A stretch of DNA of 64,000 nt from positions 1,736,001 to 1,800,000 of the forward strand of contig NZ_FNTJ01000002.1 in the NCBI RefSeq assembly GCF_900105185.1, in the 5' to 3' direction. This document shows, one piece after another, positions 8,597 to 16,709 of this stretch (position 1 is its first letter; the number at the start of each line of letters is the position of its first letter). The position numbers were made by a program, and so were the translations under genes. The stretch is from Pseudomonas saponiphila. GTDB taxonomy: Bacteria > Pseudomonadota > Gammaproteobacteria > Pseudomonadales > Pseudomonadaceae. Below the pieces are notes generated by a model. It ran no database searches, had not been told where the DNA came from, and saw nothing but the letters and a program-made list of their open reading frames with translations.

Positions 8597-9181
8597 ATGA
8601 AAATTACTCCTGTCTTTACTCAGGTGCGTACTCACTGTCCCAGTTTTTCCAATCGTGTAGTGGTTGGTACTGATATGCCTTCTTTGGACACAGCTAATGC
8701 TTCGCAAACTCCTGCTGCTCATGTTGCGTCCTTGGCCGATATTGCAAGTCGGAGCACCACTCAAAATGCCACTTCTTCAACCATCCGCGACCGCTTCGAA
8801 GTCGTCCTGCTCCTCGACGCCACAAACCCACAACAAGCCCTCGACCAACTCCACGACCTGCGCGCCGAAGTCTGGCGCGCCCTGGTCGGTTTCAAGCCCG
8901 GCGCCGAGTACAACCCCATCCAATACGACGGCGGTGAACTGGTGTCGTTAGACGCCACCCGCTTGCTCTACCGCCTGCGCTTCTTCGCCGAGTTCCAGCT
9001 GGGCCGCAACTTGCCCAGCCAGCCGGCGGAGACTTGGCATGAGCGTGAACTTGACGGCTTGCCGTCCTTGACCGGGGTCACGGTGCGGGTCGATGCCATC
9101 GATCCGGCGGACCCCAATCTGCAACGTCCAGGCCCCGATGGGCGCCTGGAGCTGACTTTTTCAGGAGAGCTGAAGCAATGA
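8597..9181 (+). CDS. Tail terminator-like protein (Mu gp37/SfV type)
   Basis: A 194-residue protein that opens the contractile-tail module. The core (DRFEVVLLLDATNPQQALDQLHDLRAEVWRALVGFKP) matches the Gp37-like family located just before DUF2635 and the sheath gene in Mu- and SfV-like tails. That family is thought to cap the tail. The start is the ATG at 8597, 13 codons inside a longer frame, giving MKITPVFTQVR. The first 55 or so codons are T-rich and A/T-ending, unlike the GC-rich remainder, which suggests a recombination join inside the gene. It overlaps the next gene by 4 bp. Confidence 0.72.
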   Translation: MKITPVFTQVRTHCPSFSNRVVVGTDMPSLDTANASQTPAAHVASLADIASRSTTQNATSSTIRDRFEVVLLLDATNPQQALDQLHDLRAEVWRALVGFKPGAEYNPIQYDGGELVSLDATRLLYRLRFFAEFQLGRNLPSQPAETWHERELDGLPSLTGVTVRVDAIDPADPNLQRPGPDGRLELTFSGELKQ

Positions 9182-9360
9182 GCAAACGCATCACCGTGCT
9201 GCCGGTCGCCGGCCGCGCCGTACCGGATCCGGAAGCAGGCGATCTGCTGCCGGCCTCTGGCCGTGAAGTACCGGACAACGCCTGGTGGCGCCGGCGTCTG
9301 GCCGATGGCGATATCACTAGCAAGGCCGTGAAAGCGGCGAAATCTCAAGGAGCCAAATAA
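9178..9360 (+). CDS. DUF2635 family phage protein
   Basis: A 60-residue protein starting in an ATGA overlap with the preceding stop. It has the DUF2635 pattern of Mu-like tails: a VTVLPVAGRAVPDPE-like opening, GREVPDNAWWRRRLADGDI, and a lysine-rich end. It always sits directly before the sheath gene in these modules, as here. Its role is not established. Its stop overlaps the sheath start by 1 bp. Confidence 0.8.
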   Translation: MSKRITVLPVAGRAVPDPEAGDLLPASGREVPDNAWWRRRLADGDITSKAVKAAKSQGAK

Positions 9361-10856
9361 TGGCGATCGGTTTCAGCAATATCCCGGCGGACCTCCGTGT
9401 TCCGCTGTTCTACGCCGAGATGGACAACTCGGCGGCCAATAGCGCGTCTTCGGCCATGCGCCGTCTGATCGTCGCCCAGGTCAATGACAACCAGGCCGGC
9501 GATGACCTCGGCAAGCTGGTGCTGGTGTCCAGCGTGGCCCTGGCCAAGAGCATCGGCGGACAAGGTTCGATGCTCGCTTCGATGTATGAAACCTGGCGCA
9601 AGACCGACCCGGTTGGCGAGATCTGGTGCCTGCCGCTGCACAGCACCGAAGGCAGTGTGGCCAAGGCCGAGCTGAAGATCAGTGGTAGCGCCAGCGCCGC
9701 CGGCCTGTTCAATCTGTACGTCGGCGGAGTGCGGGTGCAGGCCTCCATCGTCAGTGGCGCCAGCGCCGCCCAGGCCGCCAGCGCCCTGGCTCTGAAGATC
9801 AACGCGGCGGTGGACCTGCCGGTGACTGCGACGGCGGTCGACGGCACCGTGACCCTGAGCGCCAAGTGGACCGGCGACAGCGGTAATGACATCAGCCTGC
9901 AACTCAATCGCCTGGGCAAGAGCAATGGCGAAGAAACCCCGGCGGGCCTGAGCCTGGTGCTGGGTAAGATGGCTGGCGGCACCGGTGTGCCGGATCAGGT
10001 CGCGGCCCTGGCGGCCCTGGGCGACGAGCCGTTCGAGTTCATCTGCATGCCCTGGACCGACACCGCCAGCCTGAATGCCTGGCAAGCGGTGATGGATGAC
10101 AACACCGGTCGCTGGTCCTGGGCCAAGCAGCTGTTCGGCCATGTCTACAGCGCCAAGCGCGGCACCGTCGGCACCCTGGTGGCGGCCGGTCAGGCGCGCA
10201 ACGATCAGCACATCACCATCCAGGCCCTGGAAACCGGCGTGCCCCAGCCAGTGTGGGTGCAGGCCGCCGCCTTGGCGGCGCGGACCTCGGTGTTCATCTC
10301 CGCCGACGCCAGCCGTCCGACCCAGAGCGGCAGCCTGCCGGGTATCGATCCGGCGCCGGCCAGCGAACGCTTTACTCTCACCGAGCGTCAGTCGCTGCTG
10401 AGCTACGGCATCGCCACCGCCTACTACGAAGGCGGCTACATGCGCATTCAGCGGGCGATCACCACCTACCAGAAGAACGCCTACGGCCAGGCCGACAACT
10501 CCTACCTGGACAGCGAAACCATGCACCAGTCGGCGTTCATCGTGCGCCGGTTGCAAAGCGTGATCACCAGCAAGTACGGGCGCCACAAGCTGGCCTCTGA
10601 CGGCACCCGCTTCGGCGCCGGCCAGCCGATTGTCACCCCGAGCACCATTCGCGGTGAGCTGATCGCCCAGTACGCCAAGCTGGAACTGGAAGGCCACGTG
10701 GAGAACGCCGAGCTGTTCGCCGAGCACCTGATCGTCGAGCGCGACGTGCAGGACCCGAGCCGGGTCAACGTGCTGTTCCCGCCGGACTACATCAACGGCC
10801 TGCGGGTGTTCGCGCTGCTCAACCAATTCCGTCTGCAGTACGACGCCGCGGCCTGA
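9360..10856 (+). CDS. Contractile tail sheath protein
   Basis: A 498-residue Mu/SfV-type sheath subunit. It has the MAIGFSNIPADLRVPLFYAEMD opening typical of this family, a Gly/Ala-rich variable domain in the middle, and the conserved C-terminal interlocking region ending SRVNVLFPPDYINGLRVFALL. Sheath subunits polymerise around the tube and contract to drive it through the cell envelope. This is the strongest evidence for an R-type (contractile) particle. The gene overlaps DUF2635 by 1 bp and is followed by a short terminator-like hairpin before the tube gene. Confidence 0.93.
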   Translation: MAIGFSNIPADLRVPLFYAEMDNSAANSASSAMRRLIVAQVNDNQAGDDLGKLVLVSSVALAKSIGGQGSMLASMYETWRKTDPVGEIWCLPLHSTEGSVAKAELKISGSASAAGLFNLYVGGVRVQASIVSGASAAQAASALALKINAAVDLPVTATAVDGTVTLSAKWTGDSGNDISLQLNRLGKSNGEETPAGLSLVLGKMAGGTGVPDQVAALAALGDEPFEFICMPWTDTASLNAWQAVMDDNTGRWSWAKQLFGHVYSAKRGTVGTLVAAGQARNDQHITIQALETGVPQPVWVQAAALAARTSVFISADASRPTQSGSLPGIDPAPASERFTLTERQSLLSYGIATAYYEGGYMRIQRAITTYQKNAYGQADNSYLDSETMHQSAFIVRRLQSVITSKYGRHKLASDGTRFGAGQPIVTPSTIRGELIAQYAKLELEGHVENAELFAEHLIVERDVQDPSRVNVLFPPDYINGLRVFALLNQFRLQYDAAA

Positions 10857-10883
10857 GCCGGACCTGCATCACTGCGCTTTTTC

Positions 10884-10910
10884 AGCCCGCCTTGAGCGGG
10901 CTTATTTTTT
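10884..10910 (+). terminator. Terminator-like hairpin between sheath and tube genes
   Basis: AGCCCGC, loop CTTGA, GCGGGCT, then TATTTTTT. It stands immediately before the GGGAG ribosome-binding site of the tube gene. It could lower or balance downstream transcription rather than end it. Confidence 0.6.
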
Positions 10911-10922
10911 GGGAGAAACATC

Positions 10923-11270
10923 ATGGGTCAACTGATTGCGGGCACCTGCTACGTCAAAGTGGACGGCGCTCAACTGACCATCAACGGCGGCTGTGAAGCA
11001 CCGCTGATGGCCGTCAAGCGGGAAACCGTGGTTCCGGGTTTCTACAAGGAAACCGACCTCACCCCGTCGTTCAAGGTCACCGCGCTGCACACCCCGGACT
11101 TTCCGCTCAAGCAACTGATCGAAGGCGTCGACATGACCGTCACCTGCGAGTTCGCCAACGGCAAGGTCTACGTGCTGGCCGGCGCCTACCTGGTGGACGA
11201 GCCTATTGCCAAGGGCGACGACGCCAGCATCGAGCTGAACTTCGAAGGGCAGAAGGGGACCTGGCAATGA
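10923..11270 (+). CDS. Phage tail tube protein
   Basis: A 115-residue protein with the tail-tube pattern of Mu/SfV-like contractile tails: GTCYVKVDGAQLTINGG near the start and a C-terminal SIELNFEGQKGTW strand. Stacked hexamers form the inner tube that the sheath pushes out. The start ATG at 10923 has GGGAGAAACATC upstream. The stop overlaps the next start (ATGA), so translation of the assembly chaperone is probably coupled. Confidence 0.88.
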   Translation: MGQLIAGTCYVKVDGAQLTINGGCEAPLMAVKRETVVPGFYKETDLTPSFKVTALHTPDFPLKQLIEGVDMTVTCEFANGKVYVLAGAYLVDEPIAKGDDASIELNFEGQKGTWQ

Positions 11271-11563
11271 GCAACACGGTGAAGCTGCAAGTGCCGATCG
11301 AAGCCCACGGCGAGCCCCTGAGCGAACTCACCCTGCGCCGCCCGACGGTGCAGGAAGTGCGGGCGATCAAGGCGCTGCCGTACAAGATCGACAAGAGCGA
11401 AGAAGTCAGCCTCGACATGGACGTCGCGGCCAAATACATCGCGGTCTGCGCCGGTATTCCACCGTCCTCGGTGAACCAGCTGGACCTGGTGGACCTCAAC
11501 GCCTTGAGCTGGGCGGTGGCGAGTTTTTTCATGAGTGCGGCATCGCAGCCATCGCCGACCTGA
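11267..11563 (+). CDS. Tail assembly chaperone, unshifted product (gpE-like)
   Basis: A 98-residue protein of the P2 gpE / Mu gp41-type tail assembly chaperone family, with the diagnostic LTLRRPTVQEVRAIK segment. It sits between tube and tape-measure genes, as in nearly all long-tailed phages. These chaperones coat the tape measure before tube assembly. Near its 3' end is a T TTT TTC slippery heptamer, and a second frame continues to the tape-measure start. This entry is therefore the 0-frame product of a programmed -1 frameshift pair. Confidence 0.85.
   Translation: MSNTVKLQVPIEAHGEPLSELTLRRPTVQEVRAIKALPYKIDKSEEVSLDMDVAAKYIAVCAGIPPSSVNQLDLVDLNALSWAVASFFMSAASQPSPT
11524..11530 (+). other. 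Programmed -1 ribosomal frameshift site (T TTT TTC)
   Basis: In the chaperone frame the codons are AGT TTT TTC ATG, so the heptamer fits X XXY YYZ. A slip back by one base leads into CAT GAG TGC and an open frame running to a TGA at 11692-11694. Confidence 0.8.
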
Positions 11564-11694
11564 TCGCTGTCGCCTATGACCTGGCCTGGTTCTGGAAGGT
11601 CGACCCCGAACAGATGATGGCCAGGCCACTGGATGTGCTCCGGGAATCCCTGGAGCACGCGCAACGGATCAATGCGATGCAGCAGGTGCAGTGA
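11530..11694 (+). CDS. Frameshift extension of tail assembly chaperone (gpE' region)
   Basis: After a -1 shift at 11524-11530 translation reads HECGIAAIADLIAVAYDLAW and continues for 54 codons to the TGA at 11692-11694. With the 88 upstream codons this makes a fusion of about 142 residues. The region has no start codon of its own in a sensible place. It carries the Trp-rich helix followed by a helical tail typical of gpE' extensions, including LAWFWKVDP. The extension usually binds the tape measure. Its stop overlaps the tape-measure ATG (TGATG), so the shift also couples the two genes. Confidence 0.8.
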   Translation, partial: HECGIAAIADLIAVAYDLAWFWKVDPEQMMARPLDVLRESLEHAQRINAMQQVQ

Positions 11695-13415
11695 TGGCAG
11701 ATACACAAACCGTAGAGAAGAAGTCGGTGCTGTTGACCGGCATCGACGAACTGTCACCCAAACTCGTCGCCCTTCAAGGCAAGGTCGACTCTTTCAAGAA
11801 AAACCTTGAGCAGACCGGGCTGGGCAAGCTGGATATCAGTGGTCTGTTCAAGGGCGGCAGCCTGATCACCCCGTTTCTCGACGGGATCAAGGCCTGCGAC
11901 GCGTTCAAGGGCAAACTGGCCGAGGTCGGCAACTCCAGCGCACCGGCCGATGCGGCCAAAGGCATGAATGTTTTCAGTCAGTCCATGGCCAAGGTGTCCT
12001 CGGCCATCGATGCCGCGCTGGCGCCGGCGGTGGGGGCGCTGGTGGTCGGTCTGGAGCCTATGCTCAACAGCGTGGGGACACTGCTCGACGACAATCCGAA
12101 GTTGGTCGAAGGGCTGGCGATGGGCGCCATTGCCTTCTCGGCGATGCAAACCGCCGTGACGGGCGCGACCCAGGTGCTCGACCTGATGGGCACCGTGGCC
12201 AAGGCCAATCCGGTGATGCTGATTGCCATGGGCATTGCTCTGGCCGCCGGGGTGATCATTGCCAACTGGACGCCGATCTCGGCCTTTTTCGTCAGCCTCT
12301 GGGAGGGCATGAAGAGCTTCGCGGCGCAGGCGATGGAGGTGCTGAGTACCCTGTTCAGCTGGACGCCCCTGGGCATGCTGATTGGCAACTGGGGGGCGAT
12401 CACGGCGTTTTTTGCCGGGCTCTGGGACAGCATCAAGGCGATGACGGCTTCGGTCGTAGGCTTTCTCAAGGAGGTGTTCTCCTGGTCGCCCTTGGGGCTG
12501 GTCATCGATAACTGGGCAGGCCTGACGGGGCTGTTTGCGTCGATCTGGGAGTTGCTCAAGGCGTTGACGGTGCCGGCAATGGCCTTTCTAAAAGGCCTGT
12601 TCGACTGGGTGCCGATGGACATGATCACCAAGAGCTGGGGCGCGGTCACCGGCTTCTTCGCCTCGATCTGGGCAGCGTTGCAAACGGGCATTCAGGCGAT
12701 CAAGGGGGTGTTGCAGACCCTGTTCGACTATTCCCCGTTGGTGCTGCTCTACAACAACTGGGGCGCGGTCACGGGCTTCTTCAGTTCTATCTGGGCGGCG
12801 CTACAACCGGGGATCGATGCGGTCAAAAAGGTTCTGCAAGCGCTGTTCGACTTCTCTCCGCTGGTGATTCTTTACAGCAACTGGGGTGCGGTTACGGACT
12901 TTTTCAGCTCGATCTGGGCGAAATTGCAACCAGGTATCGACTCGATCAGAAAGGCTATTGAGGTCCTGTTCGACTGGTCGCCGATGGAGCTGATCATGAG
13001 CAACTGGGCCCCCATCGCCGATTGGTTTTCCGGGCTGTGGAGCAAGCTTCAAGCGCTGATGGTGCCGATCAAGGAGCTGTTCGAGGGAGGTTTTGGAGGG
13101 CTGATTGCCACGGTCACCGGTAAGGTCGAAGGCTTTACCGAGGCGCAAAGGCAAATCAACGCCGAGGGTAAAGGCGGGTTGGCATCACCCTTTGCCACAA
13201 CCCAGGGCAGCTCGCTGACCCAGAACTCCAGTGCCCTTATCCAGCAGAACGCCGCGAACAACCGCACGCAACTTGAGGGCGGTTTGACCGTGCGTTTCGA
13301 AAACGCCCCGGCGGGCCTGCGTGCCGAACAGGCCAAGACCAATCAACCCGGCCTGAACGTGGCTTCGACCCTGGGCTATCGCTCACTTTCCCTAGGAGGT
13401 TCCAATGGCGGATAA
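11694..13415 (+). CDS. Tape measure protein of the contractile tail
   Basis: A 573-residue protein starting at the ATG that overlaps the gpE' stop; an upstream GTG at 11691 is less likely. It has a helical N-terminal part (DELSPKLVALQGKVDSFKKN), hydrophobic Ala/Gly segments at about 130-190, then six consecutive 41-residue repeats with the core F-[DS]-x-[ST]-P-L/M and NWGAVTGFF. The C-terminus is hydrophilic. Tape-measure length sets tail length; by the usual rule of about 1.5 angstrom per residue the tail would be roughly 85 nm. The last codons overlap the next gene by 11 bp. Confidence 0.88.
   Translation: MADTQTVEKKSVLLTGIDELSPKLVALQGKVDSFKKNLEQTGLGKLDISGLFKGGSLITPFLDGIKACDAFKGKLAEVGNSSAPADAAKGMNVFSQSMAKVSSAIDAALAPAVGALVVGLEPMLNSVGTLLDDNPKLVEGLAMGAIAFSAMQTAVTGATQVLDLMGTVAKANPVMLIAMGIALAAGVIIANWTPISAFFVSLWEGMKSFAAQAMEVLSTLFSWTPLGMLIGNWGAITAFFAGLWDSIKAMTASVVGFLKEVFSWSPLGLVIDNWAGLTGLFASIWELLKALTVPAMAFLKGLFDWVPMDMITKSWGAVTGFFASIWAALQTGIQAIKGVLQTLFDYSPLVLLYNNWGAVTGFFSSIWAALQPGIDAVKKVLQALFDFSPLVILYSNWGAVTDFFSSIWAKLQPGIDSIRKAIEVLFDWSPMELIMSNWAPIADWFSGLWSKLQALMVPIKELFEGGFGGLIATVTGKVEGFTEAQRQINAEGKGGLASPFATTQGSSLTQNSSALIQQNAANNRTQLEGGLTVRFENAPAGLRAEQAKTNQPGLNVASTLGYRSLSLGGSNGG
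12354..13083 (+). repeat. Six 123-bp (41-codon) repeats in the tape measure gene
   Basis: Repeat units start at 12354, 12477, 12600, 12723, 12846 and 12969, with exact 123-bp spacing. Units 4 and 5 are most alike, sharing SPLV(L/I)LY.NWGAVT and LQPGID. The units are diverged in DNA but keep Trp, Pro and Phe positions. Confidence 0.9.
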
Positions 13416-14649
13416 CTGGCGCGATCGTTTGTTGCCGGCATCCTTTCGCGGCGTGCCGTTCTGGGTTGATCAGGCGAAAACCCCGGTGGGCCAGAAAGGC
13501 CAGTTGCATGAGTACCCGCAGCGCGACCAGCCGTTTTTCGAGGGGCTGGGCCAGCAGGCGAAGATCCATGACCTGACGGCCTTTATCGTCGGTGCCGATT
13601 GCCTGGAGCAGCGCGACAGGCTGCTCAAGGCCCTGGAGGAGGGCAGTGGCGAGCTGGTGCACCCCTGGCTCGGGCGGATGCAGGTCAAGGTCGGCGAATG
13701 CGAGATGACCCAGAGCCGCCAGGACGGCGGCCTGGTGACCTTCAGCCTGAAGTTCTACCCGGACCAGCCATTGCGCTTTCCCTCGGCAGTGGTCAACACC
13801 CAGCAGCAGGTGCTGGTGGCCAGCGATACCTTGCTGGGCTCGGCGGTGCTGCGTTTCGAGTTCGCCACCAACCTGATCAAGCAGGCGCGGATCGGCGTGG
13901 ATGCGCTGCGCAAGGGCTTGACCGAGGTGTACGCGGTCATCGAGCACGAATTCAAACCGCTGATCGAGTTCTATGGCGACCTCAACACCCTGGTCAAGGC
14001 GGTCAAGGAAATACCCAAGGAGCTGAGCACGGAGTTCAAGGGGTTGCTGGAGGATGTGCGCGGGCTCAAGGATTTTGCCCGTACCGGCTATCGGCAGATG
14101 CTCGCCGATATTTCCCAGCAGGTGGAGGCGGCCCGGCGCATCGATGCGCCGAAGCTGACCACCGGCAAGGACACCACGGCGGCGGCCGAAGCGGTGGCCA
14201 ACCTGGTACAGGATGCGCTGCTGGTGCAGATTGCCCGCCTGGTGTCGGCGCTGCCGGTGGCCACTCCGGTGGTCAAGCTGAAGAACACGCCACCCCTGGC
14301 GCAGCAGGCCAGCCGGCCGGTGCAGCGCCTGGAAGTACCGGTGGCCGACGATGTGCTGGCCCTGCGCGACCAGTTCAATGAGCTGATCTGGCAAGCCTCG
14401 CTCAAGGCCGATGCGGTGCATTACCAGGCACTCAACAGCCTGCGTCAGCAGGTACAGGGGCACCTCAATGCCGTGGCGTCCTCGGGGGTGCGGCTGGTCA
14501 GTCTCAGCCCCAAAAGCAGTATGCCGGCGCTGGTGCTGGCCTATCAGCGGTTTGCCGATGCGACGCGGGTCGGCGAAGTGGTGCAGCGCAACCGGGTGGC
14601 CCATCCGGGCTTCCTGCCGCCGGCCGACCTGCAAATCGCTCGGGAGTGA
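13405..14649 (+). CDS. DNA circularisation N-terminal / Mu gp43-like tail protein
   Basis: A 414-residue protein with the DNA_circ_N family opening (WRDRLLPASFRGVPFWVD, then GQLHEYPQRDQPFFEGLG and HPWLGRMQVKVGECEMTQ). The family name is historical. In Mu- and SfV-like phages the protein lies between tape measure and hub, and it is regarded as a baseplate or tail component. The rest is helical. The ATG at 13405 follows AGGAGGTTCCA inside the end of the tape-measure gene. Confidence 0.85.
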   Translation: MADNWRDRLLPASFRGVPFWVDQAKTPVGQKGQLHEYPQRDQPFFEGLGQQAKIHDLTAFIVGADCLEQRDRLLKALEEGSGELVHPWLGRMQVKVGECEMTQSRQDGGLVTFSLKFYPDQPLRFPSAVVNTQQQVLVASDTLLGSAVLRFEFATNLIKQARIGVDALRKGLTEVYAVIEHEFKPLIEFYGDLNTLVKAVKEIPKELSTEFKGLLEDVRGLKDFARTGYRQMLADISQQVEAARRIDAPKLTTGKDTTAAAEAVANLVQDALLVQIARLVSALPVATPVVKLKNTPPLAQQASRPVQRLEVPVADDVLALRDQFNELIWQASLKADAVHYQALNSLRQQVQGHLNAVASSGVRLVSLSPKSSMPALVLAYQRFADATRVGEVVQRNRVAHPGFLPPADLQIARE

Positions 14650-14652
14650 CCC

Positions 14653-15693
14653 ATGGACGAACTGGCAAATATCGTCACCCTGACGGTGGACGGGCTGGAT
14701 TACAGCGGCTGGAAAAGCGTGGAGATCAGTGCGGATCTGGAGCGGCAGTTCCGTACCTTCAGCCTCAACATCACCTGGCAATGGCCGGGGCAGGACGCGC
14801 AGGTGCGGATCCGCCCGGGCGCTCGCTGTCAGGTGCGCATCGGTTGCGACCTGGTGCTCACCGGGCATGTCTACAAGGCGCCGATCAGTTACGACGGCAA
14901 GCAGATCAGCCTGAGCATCCAGGGGGGTTCGCTGACCCAGGACCTGGTGGATTGCGCGGCCATCAACCGGCCGAGCCAGTGGCGCCAGCAGGACGTGCTG
15001 AGCATCGTCCGCGCCCTGGCCGCATCCTACGGGGTCGGGGTACGCAGCGAGATCGCTCCGACCGGCAAGCTGCACACCCACAGCATCGTGCCGGGGGAGA
15101 CGGTGTTCGCCTCCATCGACCGCTTGCTGACCCTGTACCGGGTGTTCTCCACCGATGACGCCAACGGCAACCTGCTGCTGGCGGCACCGGGCAGCGGCGG
15201 TCGCGCCAGCGATGCCCTGGAGCTGGGCAAGAACATCCTCTCGGCCAATGCACCGATGGATTTTTCCGCGGTGTTTTCCGAGTACCGGGTGATCGGCCAG
15301 CACAAGGGCAGCGACCAGAGCAGCGGGGCGGCGGTCAGCGAGGTGTATGGCCAGGCCAGCGATGCCCGTGTTTCGCGCAAGCGGGTCACGCTGATCAACG
15401 AAGCCGCGCAACTGAGCGCCGAGCTGGCTCAGCAGCGCGCGGACTGGGAGTGCGGCACCCGCACCGGCAAGGCACTGACCACGACCTATCAGGTACAGGG
15501 CTGGCGCCAGAGCAACGGTGACTTGTGGAAACACAACACCCTGGTACGGGTGATCGACCCGGTGCTGGGGTTCGATCGGGACATGCTGATCTCCAAGGTC
15601 ACTTGGTCACTGTCCGAGCAGGGTTCGATCACCACCCTGCAGGTGGCGCCGCCGCAGACCTTCGATGCCAACCCGGCACCCAACAACACCTGA
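14653..15693 (+). CDS. Baseplate hub protein (Mu gp44 / gpP-like)
   Basis: A 346-residue protein with the Mu gpP/gp44 hub pattern: VTLTVDGLDYSGWKSVEIS at the start, ARCQVRIGCDLVLTGHVYK and a C-terminal TWSLSEQGSITTLQVAPP. The hub trimer joins the tube to the spike in contractile tails (gp27 fold family). The start is the ATG at 14653, 3 bp after the previous stop, and follows CGGGAGTGACCC. A REP-type repeat follows before the spike gene. Confidence 0.87.
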   Translation: MDELANIVTLTVDGLDYSGWKSVEISADLERQFRTFSLNITWQWPGQDAQVRIRPGARCQVRIGCDLVLTGHVYKAPISYDGKQISLSIQGGSLTQDLVDCAAINRPSQWRQQDVLSIVRALAASYGVGVRSEIAPTGKLHTHSIVPGETVFASIDRLLTLYRVFSTDDANGNLLLAAPGSGGRASDALELGKNILSANAPMDFSAVFSEYRVIGQHKGSDQSSGAAVSEVYGQASDARVSRKRVTLINEAAQLSAELAQQRADWECGTRTGKALTTTYQVQGWRQSNGDLWKHNTLVRVIDPVLGFDRDMLISKVTWSLSEQGSITTLQVAPPQTFDANPAPNNT

Positions 15694-15708
15694 ACCCCGC
15701 GCCCATCC

Positions 15709-15784
15709 GTAGGAGCCGGCTTGCCGGCGAAGGCATCCGGCGCGAAACCGCGCAACTCCTGTTCGCCGGCAAGCCGGCTCCTAC
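15709..15784. repeat. REPIN (inverted pair of REP elements) inside the tail operon
   Basis: The left arm at 15709-15731 reads GTAGGAGCCGGCTTGCC and the right arm at 15762-15784 is its inverse complement. About 30 bp lie between them. It would form a long hairpin in the mRNA between the hub and spike genes, ending 5-10 bp before the spike ribosome-binding site. Confidence 0.9.
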
Positions 15785-15801
15785 CCTCCAAGGAACTCAG
15801 C

Positions 15802-16308
15802 ATGAGCCTACTGACACGCCTGTTGGCGCGGGGCACCGTGGTGCTCGCCAACTCGGCCAACAAACTGCAATCGCTGCAAATGCGCCTCACCGCCGGCGAG
15901 GTCAACGACGACATGGAGCATTTCGAGCCTTACGGTTTCACCAGCAATCCCCTGGCCGGCGCCGAGGGCATCGCCACCTTCCTCGGTGGCGACCGTTCCC
16001 ATGCGGTGGTGCTGGTGGTGGCCGACCGGCGCTACCGGCTCAAGGCCCTGGCCGCCGGTGAAGTGGCGATCTACACCGACGAGGGCGACAAGATCCACTT
16101 CAAGCGCGGGCGGGTCATCGACATCGAAACCGCCACCTTGAATATCCGCGCCAGCAGCGGCGTCAACATCGACAGTCCGACCCTGAGCATGAGCGGCAAG
16201 ATCGTCTCCCAGGGCGATCAGCTTGCCGCCGGCATCAGCCAGATCAACCACGTCCACAGCGGCGTGCAACCCGGTCCGGGCCAGACCGGCGTACCCGTGG
16301 GAGGTTAA
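15802..16308 (+). CDS. Baseplate assembly protein V / tail spike (Mu gp45-like)
   Basis: A 168-residue protein of the Mu gp45 / P2 gpV spike family. It has the DDMEHFEPYGFTSNPLAGAEGI signature, an OB-like middle and a beta-helical C-terminus (INIDSPTLSMSGKIVSQGDQ). It ends in a histidine-containing INHVHSGVQPGPG segment, like known metal-tipped spikes. The spike pierces the outer membrane. The start is taken as the ATG at 15802 (MSLLTRLL) after CAAGGAACTCAGC. The frame is open upstream into the REPIN, but that part is not protein-like. Confidence 0.88.
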   Translation: MSLLTRLLARGTVVLANSANKLQSLQMRLTAGEVNDDMEHFEPYGFTSNPLAGAEGIATFLGGDRSHAVVLVVADRRYRLKALAAGEVAIYTDEGDKIHFKRGRVIDIETATLNIRASSGVNIDSPTLSMSGKIVSQGDQLAAGISQINHVHSGVQPGPGQTGVPVGG

Positions 16309-16310
16309 GC

Positions 16311-16709
16311 ATGTTCGCCACCTATGACCTGAAGAGCGCCCTGACCCGGGCCGTGGAAATCAGCCTGTTCACCTGGCGCCGCGCCGCCGATGACGATGCC
16401 CTGGACGACGATCAGCGCTACGGCTGGTGGGGCGACAGTTTTCCCAGCGTGGCCGACGACCGCATCGGTTCGCGGCTGTGGCTGCTGCGCCGGGTCAAGC
16501 TGACCCGGCAGACCCAGCTCGACGCCGAGTTCTATGCCCGCGAGGCCCTGCAATGGCTGATCGACGATGGCCATTGCAACGCCGTCGAGATTCTCAGCGA
16601 ACGCCTCGATGCCCAGCGCTTGAACCTGCGCACGGTGCTGATCCTGGCCGATGGCGAACGCCTGGACCTCAACCCCATTCACAGTTGGCAGGTGACCTAT
16701 GCCGTTTGA
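16311..16709 (+). CDS. Baseplate protein, phage GP46 family
   Basis: A 132-residue protein matching Mu gp46: a conserved GWWGDSFP motif and SRLWLLRRVKLTRQTQLDAEFYAREALQWL. It is a wedge-region baseplate component related to the gpW/gp25 position in other contractile phages. It starts 2 bp after the spike stop and overlaps the next gene by 11 bp. Confidence 0.87.
   Translation: MFATYDLKSALTRAVEISLFTWRRAADDDALDDDQRYGWWGDSFPSVADDRIGSRLWLLRRVKLTRQTQLDAEFYAREALQWLIDDGHCNAVEILSERLDAQRLNLRTVLILADGERLDLNPIHSWQVTYAV

Noticed and set aside
9345..10826. 493-codon open frame on the minus strand
   Set aside because: Antisense to the sheath gene; composition typical of a GC-driven shadow.
13237..15534. 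765-codon open frame on the minus strand
   Set aside because: It lies opposite the gp43- and hub-like genes in GC-rich DNA. Composition is His/Gln/Arg-rich as expected for an antisense shadow, and there is no ribosome-binding site or family motif.
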